Source: Saxidomus purpurata (lineage: Eukaryota; Mollusca; Bivalvia; Venerida; Veneridae). Taken from it: a DNA stretch of 64,000 nt. Where the stretch lies: assembly GCA_022818135.1 (NCBI GenBank), contig JAFMSR010000009.1:28263315-28327314 (forward strand). The letters run 5' to 3'. Shown here one piece after another: positions 1-10,576 of this stretch (the stretch's first letter is position 1; every line of letters starts with the position of its first letter). Position numbers and translations under genes: made by a program. The notes under the pieces were generated by a model, which saw only the letters and a program-made list of their open reading frames with translations, ran no database searches and was not told the DNA's origin.

Positions 1-439
1 TTGTGTTTTATTGCCACTAAATGACGTCTAAAATAGTGTAGAGTTTTGATGAAAGGAAATATTTCCTTAAACTTTAAATAGTTCTGAGTACAGTATATAG
101 ATTGTAAAAGAGTTACTTGGACGTCACTTTTATTTTCAGTGATTTGTAGTTGAATCAGAGTGTCAGTAGAGCTGATATTTCCATTGTGGATTGAAGAACT
201 ACACACCCATACAACATGTCTGACGTAGGGTACAAGGAAGGGCAATCTGAAGTGTTAAAACAATTGTTATCTGCCTGACCCTTTAATACTATTTTCTTAT
301 AACAGATCGATGACCAATCAAAAGGTTGGAAATTTCAAGGAATGGTAATAAAGCTATAAGCTCACTCTTTTTTTCATTACAGTACACTTTTTTCATTCTC
401 TAGAACTATGAATTTCTCCAGAACTGTAAATTACTACTA

Positions 440-3400
440 AATTTAACTGGCTTTGAATTTCCTCATATGACACCAGTACTGGTTTTTCCAGGAAGCGGAC
501 TCGAGAGTGACTCGATAAGCTACAAGCTTTCTTCACAATCAAGCTAAAATAAATTAGTAATAAACAATATATACTAGTAAAGTTGACCCTGCAGTCAGCA
601 AAGAAGCAGTTAAGGAGTTAAACTTACCTTACTAACGACATTGACATCTTCCTTCAAGATAAATGTAGACAATGATCAGCATCGGTCAGTGTCATCAGGG
701 GGGCAGTCAGCTGACACAGTAACATGTATGTAGGTTTATCTGTTGTTATTTCCATGAACGAGTATTTTGTTCCTATAAACATGCAGTGATATTATAATAG
801 TATGTCCATTTTATTCTTTGAAATGTTTTAATTTATTTTTCTTGTCATAAACAATAAATTGAATTGGATATGAACTTTACTATTTTTATAGTTATTAAGT
901 TCTTTTAAACATGAATATAAAGTCGGACATAGAGCCAGGATAGTATAACAACAGTGTTCATTTAAAAAGTGACACTATTCAGCTAACAACAAGTCAATCT
1001 GCCTTTGCGACTAGTGCGAACCGAAATCAGTCTATACCATGCTGGTGGTAAACATTTCTGACTTGGCGACCAGAACTATGAGGCCATATGATTTTATGCA
1101 ATCAGTATCAAATATGTAAGTTTAAACAAACCCAATGGCGGCGAGTCTTCCTTCCTGACAAGTGTAGACTATGATCAGCTTGTACATCCGTGCTACCATA
1201 TGAAAAACTGCTGACTCTGCACCATAGTTATGTTGTAAAACCTACAAACAAGTGTTCTATAACCATAAACACATATAAGTTGGAATGCAGTACACCCATT
1301 TTAATTTTTATAATTGTTTACTTTAGATAATTACTTGTCATAAATTTGTTTTCTAACTTCCTCGACCAGTGTTGACCATCATCAACTTGAACATCCATGT
1401 TGTCAGATGACAATTGTCTATCTGTTGTAAGTTACGTAAGCAATATTTTTTAGGTGAAGGTATGTATTTCAATCATCCTTTAAATTCAATGTAAAATAGT
1501 TACTATAATTAACCTGTTAACTGATGGCGGGTATTAGTCTGCCAGATCATAATCACACATGCACATTGGTGTCATCAGCGGGCATAACTAATCTTCAGTA
1601 CAGTTACCATAATTCTGTAGTAAGTTTCATAAATGAATATTCTGTGCCTGTAAACTTGCAGTTTTTTATAACAGTACATCATGATAAGCATGTATAACCA
1701 ATACAAAATAAATAAGTTTCAACTAATCGAGCTTGTCTTCGAAATCAGTGTAGACTATGATCAACTTCCACATCTGAGCTGTCATTCCATAATTAGTTAG
1801 TTGGTACTAAATTACTGATAGGCTTGGAAATTCACTGATGTCCTCTTTGGTGGTCAAGTGGTTAGAGTCGCTGTAACTTTGCATCAATTGAGGGTTATGG
1901 GTTCAAGCCCTGCTACCGACCATGTCTTTTTATGTGAGGAAGTTGGCAGTTTCTTACAGAGGATAGTGTTCTAGTACTGGTCCTTCCAAGGAATGATTGT
2001 TAGGTAAACTGCTCATCTGTTAAAATGATCAAAAACATGGTTGGAACAGGCTTTAAACTACAGCAACAACAACATAGAAAATCTGATAAAAATGTATATG
2101 CATATATAGCCAAACTTACAGCAACCAAACAATGTATAAAGAAAGTTGTTAAATCTTACCTTACTAATGACACATTTGTCTGCTTTCAAGACAAGTGTCG
2201 ACCATAATCAATATGATCATCCGTGCGGTCAGCGGGTTGTCAGTTGATTCAGCACTATTGTTCTGTTGTGTGTTTTACAAACAAATATTCTTTACCTGTG
2301 AATTATAATATGTCATACTATTCTTTGCAGCAACTGAGTTTGACGTCACAGCAACGGTAGACCATGACCAAACTCAGGATCAGCACCTTCATACTGCTAG
2401 TTTTGCATTATCGATGTATATTATGTATTTGTGAATATGTTTTGCATTATGTCGTTTAATTTCGATGCAGACTTAATAAACTTATCCTGCAAAATAAATC
2501 CCTTCAAAGCCAGTGTTTTTTACTTTGCGACCAGTATGGAACATATAATCATGTAATAGAATCCAGCGGCTTAAAGTAGCAAGTTGAACTAAACCCTGTA
2601 GCAGCAGTGAAAACTTCCTTTGTGACGTCAGTGTGAGATCATGATCAGCCTTTACATCAGTTATCAGTGTGGACAGGAAGCAGTCAACACTTTCTCTTAA
2701 ACTATGTTGTTAGTTTCACAATTGCATACTTTGTACTTGTAAACATATATCTTTTGTAATTAAGTTACGTTTTATTTCTTGGTAGTTGTTTATCTTAATA
2801 TCAGTGTCCGATATAATTATATAATCTTATTGGTCCTAAATCAAATTTCTTTACAGAAAGTCCATTTAAGGTATATGTAAATTCTAAGCTGCAGCCAGCA
2901 AAAATATATGAATGTCATTTAATCATACCTTGTTAAAAACAAGATGAACCTGACTTGCAGACCAGTGTAGACCATTATCAGCTGTGCATGTCCGTGTCAT
3001 CATGAAGCAGTTGGCTGAGGCAGCACCAAAATTCGGTTGTTCGGTTTTGCAAACAAATATTTTGTACCTGGCTGCATGCTTTCATTAAATTAGAATACGC
3101 CTTCTCCAATTGATGTGTAAGACATGCGAAATTTTCCACTGGTGGTGAGTGATTTTGTGACCAGTATACATCATTACCAGCTTGACCATCTCATCATGGA
3201 ACCGACGAAAATTATGTCTGCCAAGTCGACCAGTGTAGGCCTAAATCATAATCAACCTATACAATCAATGTAAAATAATATGTGTAATTTGACTGTTAAC
3301 ATGGTGGCAAATAATCCTGACTTTGCTTCCAGTGTAGACCATGATCAGGCTGCACATCTGTGTGATGAAGGGTCAAACAGCTGAATCAGCACAACCAATT

Positions 3401-3450
3401 CTGTTGTATGTTTTTAAAACCAGTATTCTGTTCCTGTAAAGCAATTTCTT
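440..3450. repeat. Degenerate ~190 bp tandem repeat
   Basis: Diverged versions of a block reading 'cct-gac-accagtgtagaccatgatcagc-tgcacatccgtg' appear near 655, 1160, 1362, 1540, 1745, 2195, 2353, 2630, 2960, 3160 and 3330, mostly at 160-210 bases or multiples. Between them lie recurrent pieces like TGTTCCTGTAAAC. The stretches 440-700 and 1950-2240 are additionally alike over their length. Single scattered relatives occur in BBS9 introns near 47790, 58960, 61010 and 61420. No gene is seen here. The first 440 bases hold nothing I recognise. Confidence 0.75.
1840..2010 (+). mobile_element. tRNA-derived SINE copy
   Basis: TGGTCAAGTGG (1851-1861) fits the RNA polymerase III A box and GGTTCAAGCCC (1900-1910) fits the B box, at normal spacing. 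The 3' side (TAGTACTGGTCCTTCCAAGGAA) resembles the tails at 460-560 and 41710-41830, suggesting a shared SINE 3' module. Confidence 0.7.
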
Positions 3451-3459
3451 TTAATTATG

Positions 3460-4075
3460 ATATTTAAACAAGAGCAACCCCCCCCCCCCCCCCCTGTCCC
3501 TCCCCCCCCCCCCACAAGTGCTCCGAAAGAGGTGCCTCACAGTCGTGTCCTCTCCACCAAAAATGTGGTATGTACTTTTAAATCCATGCATGACAAGTAA
3601 CCATGCATACAGTTTTCATTACTTTAAACACTAAGTGTGACCTTGACCTTAGGTGGCTTGGTTTGCAAGCGACAGATCCGCTTGATGTGCTAGACATTTG
3701 TGCCAAGCTTATTTTAAAATCCTTCAAGCGAGGTAAAAATGTATGCATATATACTGGAATCAATTACCTATAAACTCTAAGTGGACCTAATGCCTTTGTG
3801 GTAGGGATGTGGGTCTTGCACGCGACCGTCATCTTCATGTGCTAGACATCTGTGCCAAATTATTTTAAAATCCTTCAATGCAGACAAAGTTACATCCTGA
3901 TGCATGGCATATATAGAGGATCCATTACCTTCAACTCTAAGTGCCTTGACCTTTGAGCTGGACATGGGTCTTGTACGCCACACGCATCTAGTGTATACAT
4001 TTGTGCCAAGTTATTTAAAATCCTCAATGCATGACAAAGTTACAGTCCAAGCTGATATGCCATTTTGACTACAGT
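3460..4075 (-). mobile_element. Pearl-like tandem-cored element, minus orientation
   Basis: It begins with AAACAAGAGC and two C runs (3478-3494 and 3502-3513), then three imperfect ~165 bp units containing (read on the minus strand) 'gcatgacaaagttac', 'aggatttaaaataacttggcacaaatgt' and 'gacctt' blocks. The same family in the other orientation is at 34720-34945 and 52020-52900. Confidence 0.7.
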
Positions 4076-4321
4076 AGACATAATTTTAACCAGCCTACTC
4101 ATAAATCAATGTTGAATAAATAAATATAAGTATGTCTATGTATCTTATCAGCATAGACTATGATCATTTGTGTGGGACAATCAGCGGAATCAGCACAATA
4201 ATTCTGTTCACAGTTATACAAATGACTAATATATATCTTTTAACATGTATAATTTATTTCAATTACCAAATTGCAGTTTGTCCTTTTCAGGAACACTACA
4301 TCAAGGTTTTAAACTAATACT

Positions 4322-4758
4322 TTAAAGTGACATTACGCACATTTTTTAAAAGTAAAATTCCAGCTGAAATAGGTGTGTGTGAAAAGGGTAGAGGAAATAA
4401 TAACTTTTAACCCAATACAACAAACTTTTCCTGCTACCAGTATAAAATAATAACTTTCCAAATATTACTTTTCCTATTTTGACTGGGAGAGTCAATTTAA
4501 GAAATAAACAAATGCATGCAGGAGTAGCTTCCCTTCCACTGCCGAGCAACACTAATAACACAAGGGAAATCACTGCCAAGGAAGGAATTATTATTTCATT
4601 TGTCCATTTTTTTAATTTCTAAAGCACCAACTTCAAATATTAATGTGGCATTATCATTAGTTTAACACATTTAAATGCACAGTAACTGAAAATTGCTTTT
4701 ATAAAACTGTCACCAAAAATACACTATGTGCAGTAAGATGAGCATAATGTCACTTTAA
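4322..4758. mobile_element. TTAA-flanked MITE (437 bp)
   Basis: The ends read TTAAAGTGACATTACGC (4322 on) and, inverted, TTAAAGTGACATTATGC (ending 4758), one mismatch in 17. TTAA at both ends is the target duplication expected of piggyBac-type transposition. There is no coding content. A related design is found at 54511-54886. Confidence 0.75.
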
Positions 4759-4839
4759 GTAGTTAATGATATATGTGCATGACAATGCAAGTTGCACATA
4801 AAATTTAACGAAGAATTTCTATTTTAGTACAATAAAGAA

Positions 4840-5330
4840 ATAAATATCTACAGATGGTTATCTTGGGGGTACAGAAGTATTCCAGCTTTCATGCTTAAAA
4901 AGATTCTACATCGAAAAGGACCATAATTCAAAAGAAATCCTTGACAGAGTTACATTCTTTTGCTGACAGATGGGAGTCATAATGCAAACAAGTATTCCAA
5001 ACTTTACAGCAATATCTTAAAGGTTTAACCAGAATCAATGTATTTTCTAAATCGAAAAAGGGGCTATAATCCTGAAAAATTCAGAGTTATGTACTCTTAC
5101 GCTACCATTGGCTATAACACAAGGTCATCAATAGCAGAAAGGGTCAATTTTGAGCTGGAGGTTCTGATTTGGCAATCTTAGTAGAGGTCCACTACATAAT
5201 GCTATATTCCAAATATCTAAGTCCTAAGCTTAGTGGTTTGACAAGAAGATTTTTGAGGTTTTTCCTATACAAGCCTATCAAGTGACCCCCTACCCCATTC
5301 CAGAAAAGGTCAATTTTGAACTGGATTAAG
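4840..5330. repeat. Imperfect tandem units, probable tandem-cored element
   Basis: Blocks of the kind 'gtattcca-act-t...tctaaatcgaaaa-gg-ccataat' recur two to three times at 130-200 bp spacing. The borders cannot be set. The flanking 5330-5728 is AT-rich with no recognised feature. Confidence 0.45.
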
Positions 5331-5792
5331 AGCGAGTGATTTTTCATGGCTGTTAGCTTTGACTTAATCAATTATTCTGCTTTGTGTTCCTTCTGTGCAT
5401 CATGCAAAGTTTTTTGTGTGTTATGGTCTCTACTTTCACTAGGTCGAAGTGTTGCCCTCTTACAGTTTAAATTTTTGCTTATTTTGCACCTTGACTGTTG
5501 CAATTGAATGAACATGAAACCATTACAAAAGTTCTCTTACCAAAATTGAAGTGAAATTCTTACTTTAAGTGTAGTGTTCCTTAAATACAATTGGCTAATA
5601 AAAACTTGATAGCAAACCTCTTCACATACATGTAACACATCACTTTCCTTAACATTTCAACTGACATTTTTCTAACAAACATTTACAGAGATCCTTGAAT
5701 ATGAACTTTTAACTTCTGACTATTGAGATACTGTATAAGTACTATTTTTGGCGGGGGGTTTTATTTTGGCTATATTGGCGGTCACTCTTAGT

Positions 5793-6219
5793 TAGGGATG
5801 TCATTGATTAAAATTTTTGTATCGATATATCAATTTAGAAATATCGACGATACAGCGATATATCGATACAAGGGCGTAAAATAGTCACTGGCTACATATT
5901 CTACCAACTCTCTTGACTTTATTTGTACTAAACATATGGTTCTGGTGTATAATATATATCAACCCTTACAGTGCTGAAATATTTTTGCCTATGAGACCAT
6001 ATTTCATTAAATTATCATTTGTTAGAAAAACACTGAACTCTGGGTAGTGTGATTGTTGATATTCTGGTTGAGTTTTGTAGGATTTTTCGAACGTGAAACT
6101 GTAGATCATTGCACGGTGTAACATTATTTGATATACGATTCTTCAAAACGGCAATCGATATCGAATTGAAAATGTATTATCGTTGGTATATCGATATCGT
6201 TGAATCAATTACATCCCTA
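5793..6219. mobile_element. hAT-like MITE, 427 bp, with 8 bp target duplication
   Basis: The ends are TAGGGATGTCATTGATT and, inverted, TAGGGATGTAATTGATT (one mismatch in 17). CTCTTAGT occurs directly before (5785-5792) and after (6220-6227), a perfect 8 bp target duplication as made by hAT transposases. The interior holds many TATCGATA-type palindromes and no transposase. Confidence 0.88.
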
Positions 6220-6440
6220 CTCTTAGTAGCGCCAAATCTAAACACTGCCATTTTAAATCACCGCTGTTTTTATACACCACCAATATGCAGTCAAAGGGAA
6301 GCAACTCAACGAGTTTCAAGTGTGAATCAGTTGGTATTTTTGGATAGGAAATGACAAAATTGCATTTGCTTTATTCTTTATTAACGATACCTGAAGCAAT
6401 CTTTTAAATAATATGCAAAGAACCTGAGGAAGTTTAGTAT

Positions 6441-6668
6441 TCATAAACCGGCCTTCTCAAATGACTCTATTATAATGTTTTTCTTTCGAGATAATTTATG
6501 CATAGCATTCACCAACCATTGTGCGTGCAGTGGTTTGACAACAGAGGACCTTAAGTCGATTTGAACATTACCTAACTCAACACCGGTGGAGAGCTGCTTT
6601 TTAACTTCTCCAGCATAATAATTTTGAAACTCTGATTTTAAGAAAGATTTAAACACAATAAAATACAC
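6441..6668 (-). pseudogene. C-terminal remnant of a pogo/Tigger/jerky-like DDE transposase
   Basis: A 75-codon frame contains FKSFLKSEFQNYYAGEV, then VDLRSS-like and VKPLHAQWLVNAM, then IIIESFEKAGL. This follows the pattern at the end of pogo/Tigger/jerky-type DDE transposases: an F+.F....Y stretch, a conserved P-L-H-A/x-W motif and a final I..GF.KAGI. The upstream catalytic DDE part is absent, so it is a dead fragment. It could be an exapted piece, but nothing shows splicing or a promoter. Confidence 0.55.
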
Positions 6669-7248
6669 ATAATTGCTATATATTCATGTTTATTATAAAT
6701 GGCCAAAACAACTTGCTTGTAACAAAACAATAGCTGTTTCATAATAAAGAGGTGTGATAAATTTAACCCTGTATGCAGTTAAAAGGTATACAATGTATTG
6801 TTTTCTTGTTTGGCTTAAGGCGACCTGAGCAGCCTGATGTGTTTTACACTAGATAACAATAATAGTAACGGTTTGTATAATGCACCTTTTTCTTCCATTG
6901 AATTATAAAGTTTGTGTAATTTTTTGCCTTGAATTTCACTATTTTCGAGCAGTTGTGTTACAATTTCCAAAGGATAATTGGACTAGATCTATTAAATTGA
7001 TTGAATACACAGTGAATCATATCATTCGAAAAGTCAATTAACAGTGACATATCAAAATGAAAAATGAAGGGTATTCGCCGACGATTAAAATATCTACTGA
7101 AAGAGACATTCATGCCAGTTTAGCGGGCTGAGGTTGAGGTTAAATTTTGGCGGTTGATGTGATTTCCGCCAATTTAAGACATCGCCAATTCAAAACACTT
7201 TAAAAAACGCCAATATTTGGCACCGCAGATTTAAAGCGCTATACAGTA

Positions 7249-7802
7249 GTCCTTAACACGCACAGTACAGTTACTGCAGACAAAACTATACTGCTGACTA
7301 AAAAGGATATTATAGTAGGTCCTTTCTGTCTGATTTCCCTTCATACTGTTAATAAAGCTGAGCCACAAGTAAAAAAGTTTTTTTATTTTGTAAAATCTGG
7401 CTTGCAAACTTTTAACTGGCAGCAGTCTTAAAAAGTGCAAGAGAGTTGTCCAGTCCAGAGGAGGGAATGTTAAGTGTTCACCATTTGTTTTTAGCAAGTC
7501 AAATACTTAAATATACCTAAACTATTTAATACAATTTAGGAAGAAACCATCCAATGTTAAGACATACTAGTAGTTACTTTTACTTACAGGAAAGCGAAAC
7601 ATATAAACTTGTGAACTGATATGCAAATGCAATACAGAAGTAAAGAGAGTGCTGCTGGTCTATGTACATTAACATAAAATGCATAGTTTTTAACTCTAAA
7701 ACTAAATGTCTTATCAGAAGGAATTATCTGGAGTATGAATAACTCCTTCAAGCATACAGTAAGTCCTCTGTTCCCTCCTTTAACAAAATATTTCATTGAA
7801 TT
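7249..7802. other. No feature seen
   Basis: AT-rich sequence between the TA-flanked transposon and the array. Open frames on the minus strand (7231-7497, 7584-7796) have no recognisable content. Confidence 0.4.
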
Positions 7803-10576
7803 GATTGGCCCTATCAGTCTTATTGGTCACTCCTTAAATTGAACAAACTAACAACTAAACAGAAAATTGATCAAATTTAATGGCTGAAATAGCCCAGTTC
7901 AAGATCATTTTTGTATTGATAGAAATTTTTGTCAAAAATGATTGGCAAAAAACAGTCCTCTAAATGATCCGACAGCCTCATAAGAAGCTTTGTCAAATAA
8001 AATTGGCCTAATTTGTCCTTCCAGAATTTCAAAATGGCATTAATGCTTTTACTGCTGAAGTTTCTATGTCATATGGCTATAATAATTAATCCCAACCACT
8101 TACTTTGTCTTTGCAAACCACTGGATACTGGACTGGGTAAATACTGCAAAGCCTGCTGGGTATAACACATAATTATCTTAGTTTAAAACCAGCTACTAAC
8201 ATACTACATTTGTGCCTAACCTAGGAAGCCTGTTTGGCATTGCCCACTTGAAGACAGACTTACCATAAAGCACATTCAAAGGGAGAATTCACAGGAAGAC
8301 AGAAAAAAACAGCAAAAGCAAGGGTTGAGATTACAGACCTACAAATATGTCATATCTACATTTAAGAAAAAGAAGGTCAAAAGACCAAATCTTTTTGTAC
8401 AATGACTGACCTAAAAACCATGCATTCATCTTTGTGTACACAGTTTATATGACGCTAACCACTAGCTACCTTTCTCTAAGGCACTCAACTTGTGCCTAAC
8501 CCTGAAAGCCTGCTAGTTTCAGATTTTATCACATTTGTACAAAAATGCATAAATGAAATCTTCCAAAATTCAAATTGTGTTGCAAATCAAAGATGAAAAT
8601 GAATGCTTTTCAATCATAAGTAACCAAAGGCCAATAAAGGCTCATGTACACAAAGGTTATTACTGGTTAAGTAGTATGCTTTTGTTTAAAAACATATGGC
8701 CTGAACAGTCCTTAATATGAACTTTCTTCCATACAAGATGTTTTGTCAAAATCACTTGCCTTTAATATCACCCTTAGAACTGATGAGAAGATTTTGTCAA
8801 AAGTCATTGGTCAGAACAACACTTAAAATGAACTGGCTACTTCAGTGAGAAGTTTATGGTTGGCCGGTGGCCGTAAAGGTTTTTAGGTCAGTCCTTAAAC
8901 TCAATTACAACTTAGCAGAAAGTTGATAGAAAATTAATGGCAAAAAAGCTCTTCAAAATCAATCATCTTCACAGAAGGTTTTTGTCTCAATAGAAAATTT
9001 TATCAAAAATGATTGGCCAAAACAGTCTTCTAAATGATCCTATGGCCTCATAAGAAACTTTGGCAAATAAGATTGGCCTAAACTGTCCTTACAGAGTTTC
9101 CAAATGGCATGAATGCTTTTGTTTCTGAAGTTTCTATATTGTCATAAGACTATAATATATAATCTCAACCACTTACTTTATCTTTGCAAAGCACTGGCTA
9201 CTGGACTAGAACTATACTGCAAAGGCTTCTGGGTATAACTGATATCTCAGTTTAAAACCAGCTACTAAGATACTGCATTTGTGCCTAACCTAGGAAGCCT
9301 GTTTGGCATTGCCAACTTGAAGACAGACTTACCATAAAGCACATTCAAAGGGAGAATTCACAGGAAGACAGAAAAAAAATAGCAAAAGCAAGGGTTGAGA
9401 TTACAGACCTACACATATAGCTATATTTAAGAAAAAGAAGGTCAAAAGACTAAATCTTTTTGTACAATGACTGACCTAAAAACCATGCAATCATCTTTGT
9501 GCACACAGTCTATATGACGCTAACCACTAGCTACCTTTCTCTAAGGCACTCAACTTGTGCCTAACCCTGAAAGCCTGCTAGTTTCAGATTTTATCACATT
9601 TGTACAAAAATGCATAAATGAAATCTTCAAAAATTCAAATTGTGTTGCAAATCAAAGATGAAAATGAATGCTTTTCAATCATAAGTAACCAAAGGCCAAT
9701 AAAGGCTCATGTACACAAAAGTTATTACTGGTTAAGTAGTATGCTTTTGTTTAAAAACATATGGCCTGAACAGTCCTTAATATGAACTTTCTTCCGTACA
9801 AGATGTTTTGTCAAAATCATTTGCCTTTAATATCACCCTTAGAACTGATGAGAAGATTTTATCAAAAGTCATTGGTCAGAACAATACTTAAATGAACTTG
9901 CTACTTCAATGAGAAGTGGTTGGCCTTAAAAGTTTTTAGGTCAGTCCTTAAATTTACAACTTAGCAGAAAGTTGATAGAAAATTAATGGCCAAAAAAGCT
10001 CTTCAAAATCAATCATCTTCACAGAAGGTTTTTGTCTCAATAGAAAATTTTGTCAAAAATGATTGGCCAAAACAGTCCTCTAAATGATCCTATGGCCTCA
10101 TAAGAAACTTTGGCAAATAAGATTGGCCTAAACTGTCCTTACAGAGTTTCCAAATGGCATGAATGCTTTTGTTTCTGAAGTTTCTATATTGTCATAAGGC
10201 TATAATATATAATCTCAACCACTTACTTTATCTTTGCAAAGCACTGGCTGCTGGACTCAAACTATACTGCAAAGGCTTCTGGGTATAACTGATATCTCAG
10301 TTTAAAACTAGCTACTAAGATACTGCATCTGTGCCTAACCTAGGAAGCCTGCTTGGCATTGCCCATTTGAAGACAGACTTACCATAAAGCACATTCAAAG
10401 GAAGAATTCACAGGAAGACAGAACAAAACAGCAAAAGCAAGGGTTGAGATTACAGACCTACAACATATAGTCTATATTTAAGAAAAAGAAGGTCAAAAGA
10501 CTAAATCTTTTTGTACAATGACTGACCTAAAAACCATGCAATCATCTTTGTGCACACAGTTTATATGACGCTAACC

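Larger units (their letters stand above)
5729..7248 (-). mobile_element. Decayed TA-flanked DNA transposon (about 1.5 kb), probably pogo/Tigger-like
   Basis: TACTGTATA at 5729-5737 is mirrored by TATACAGTA at 7240-7248; inside both, weaker similarity continues into TTT-GCGG and TATTGGCG blocks. The interval encloses a pogo/Tigger-like transposase remnant (6441-6668) and a nested hAT-like MITE (5793-6219). The TA border fits the IS630/Tc1/pogo group. The element length would be short for an autonomous copy, and the exact-match end is only nine bases, so this is a reasoned guess. Confidence 0.45.

Noticed and set aside
1851..1910. tRNA gene suggested by A and B boxes
   Set aside because: No acceptor-stem pairing or anticodon arm can be formed around the boxes, and the block continues into a repeat tail shared with other loci; it is a SINE head.
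6109..6354. 81-codon plus-strand open frame
   Set aside because: It runs across the right end of the hAT-like MITE into flanking DNA; a chance frame.
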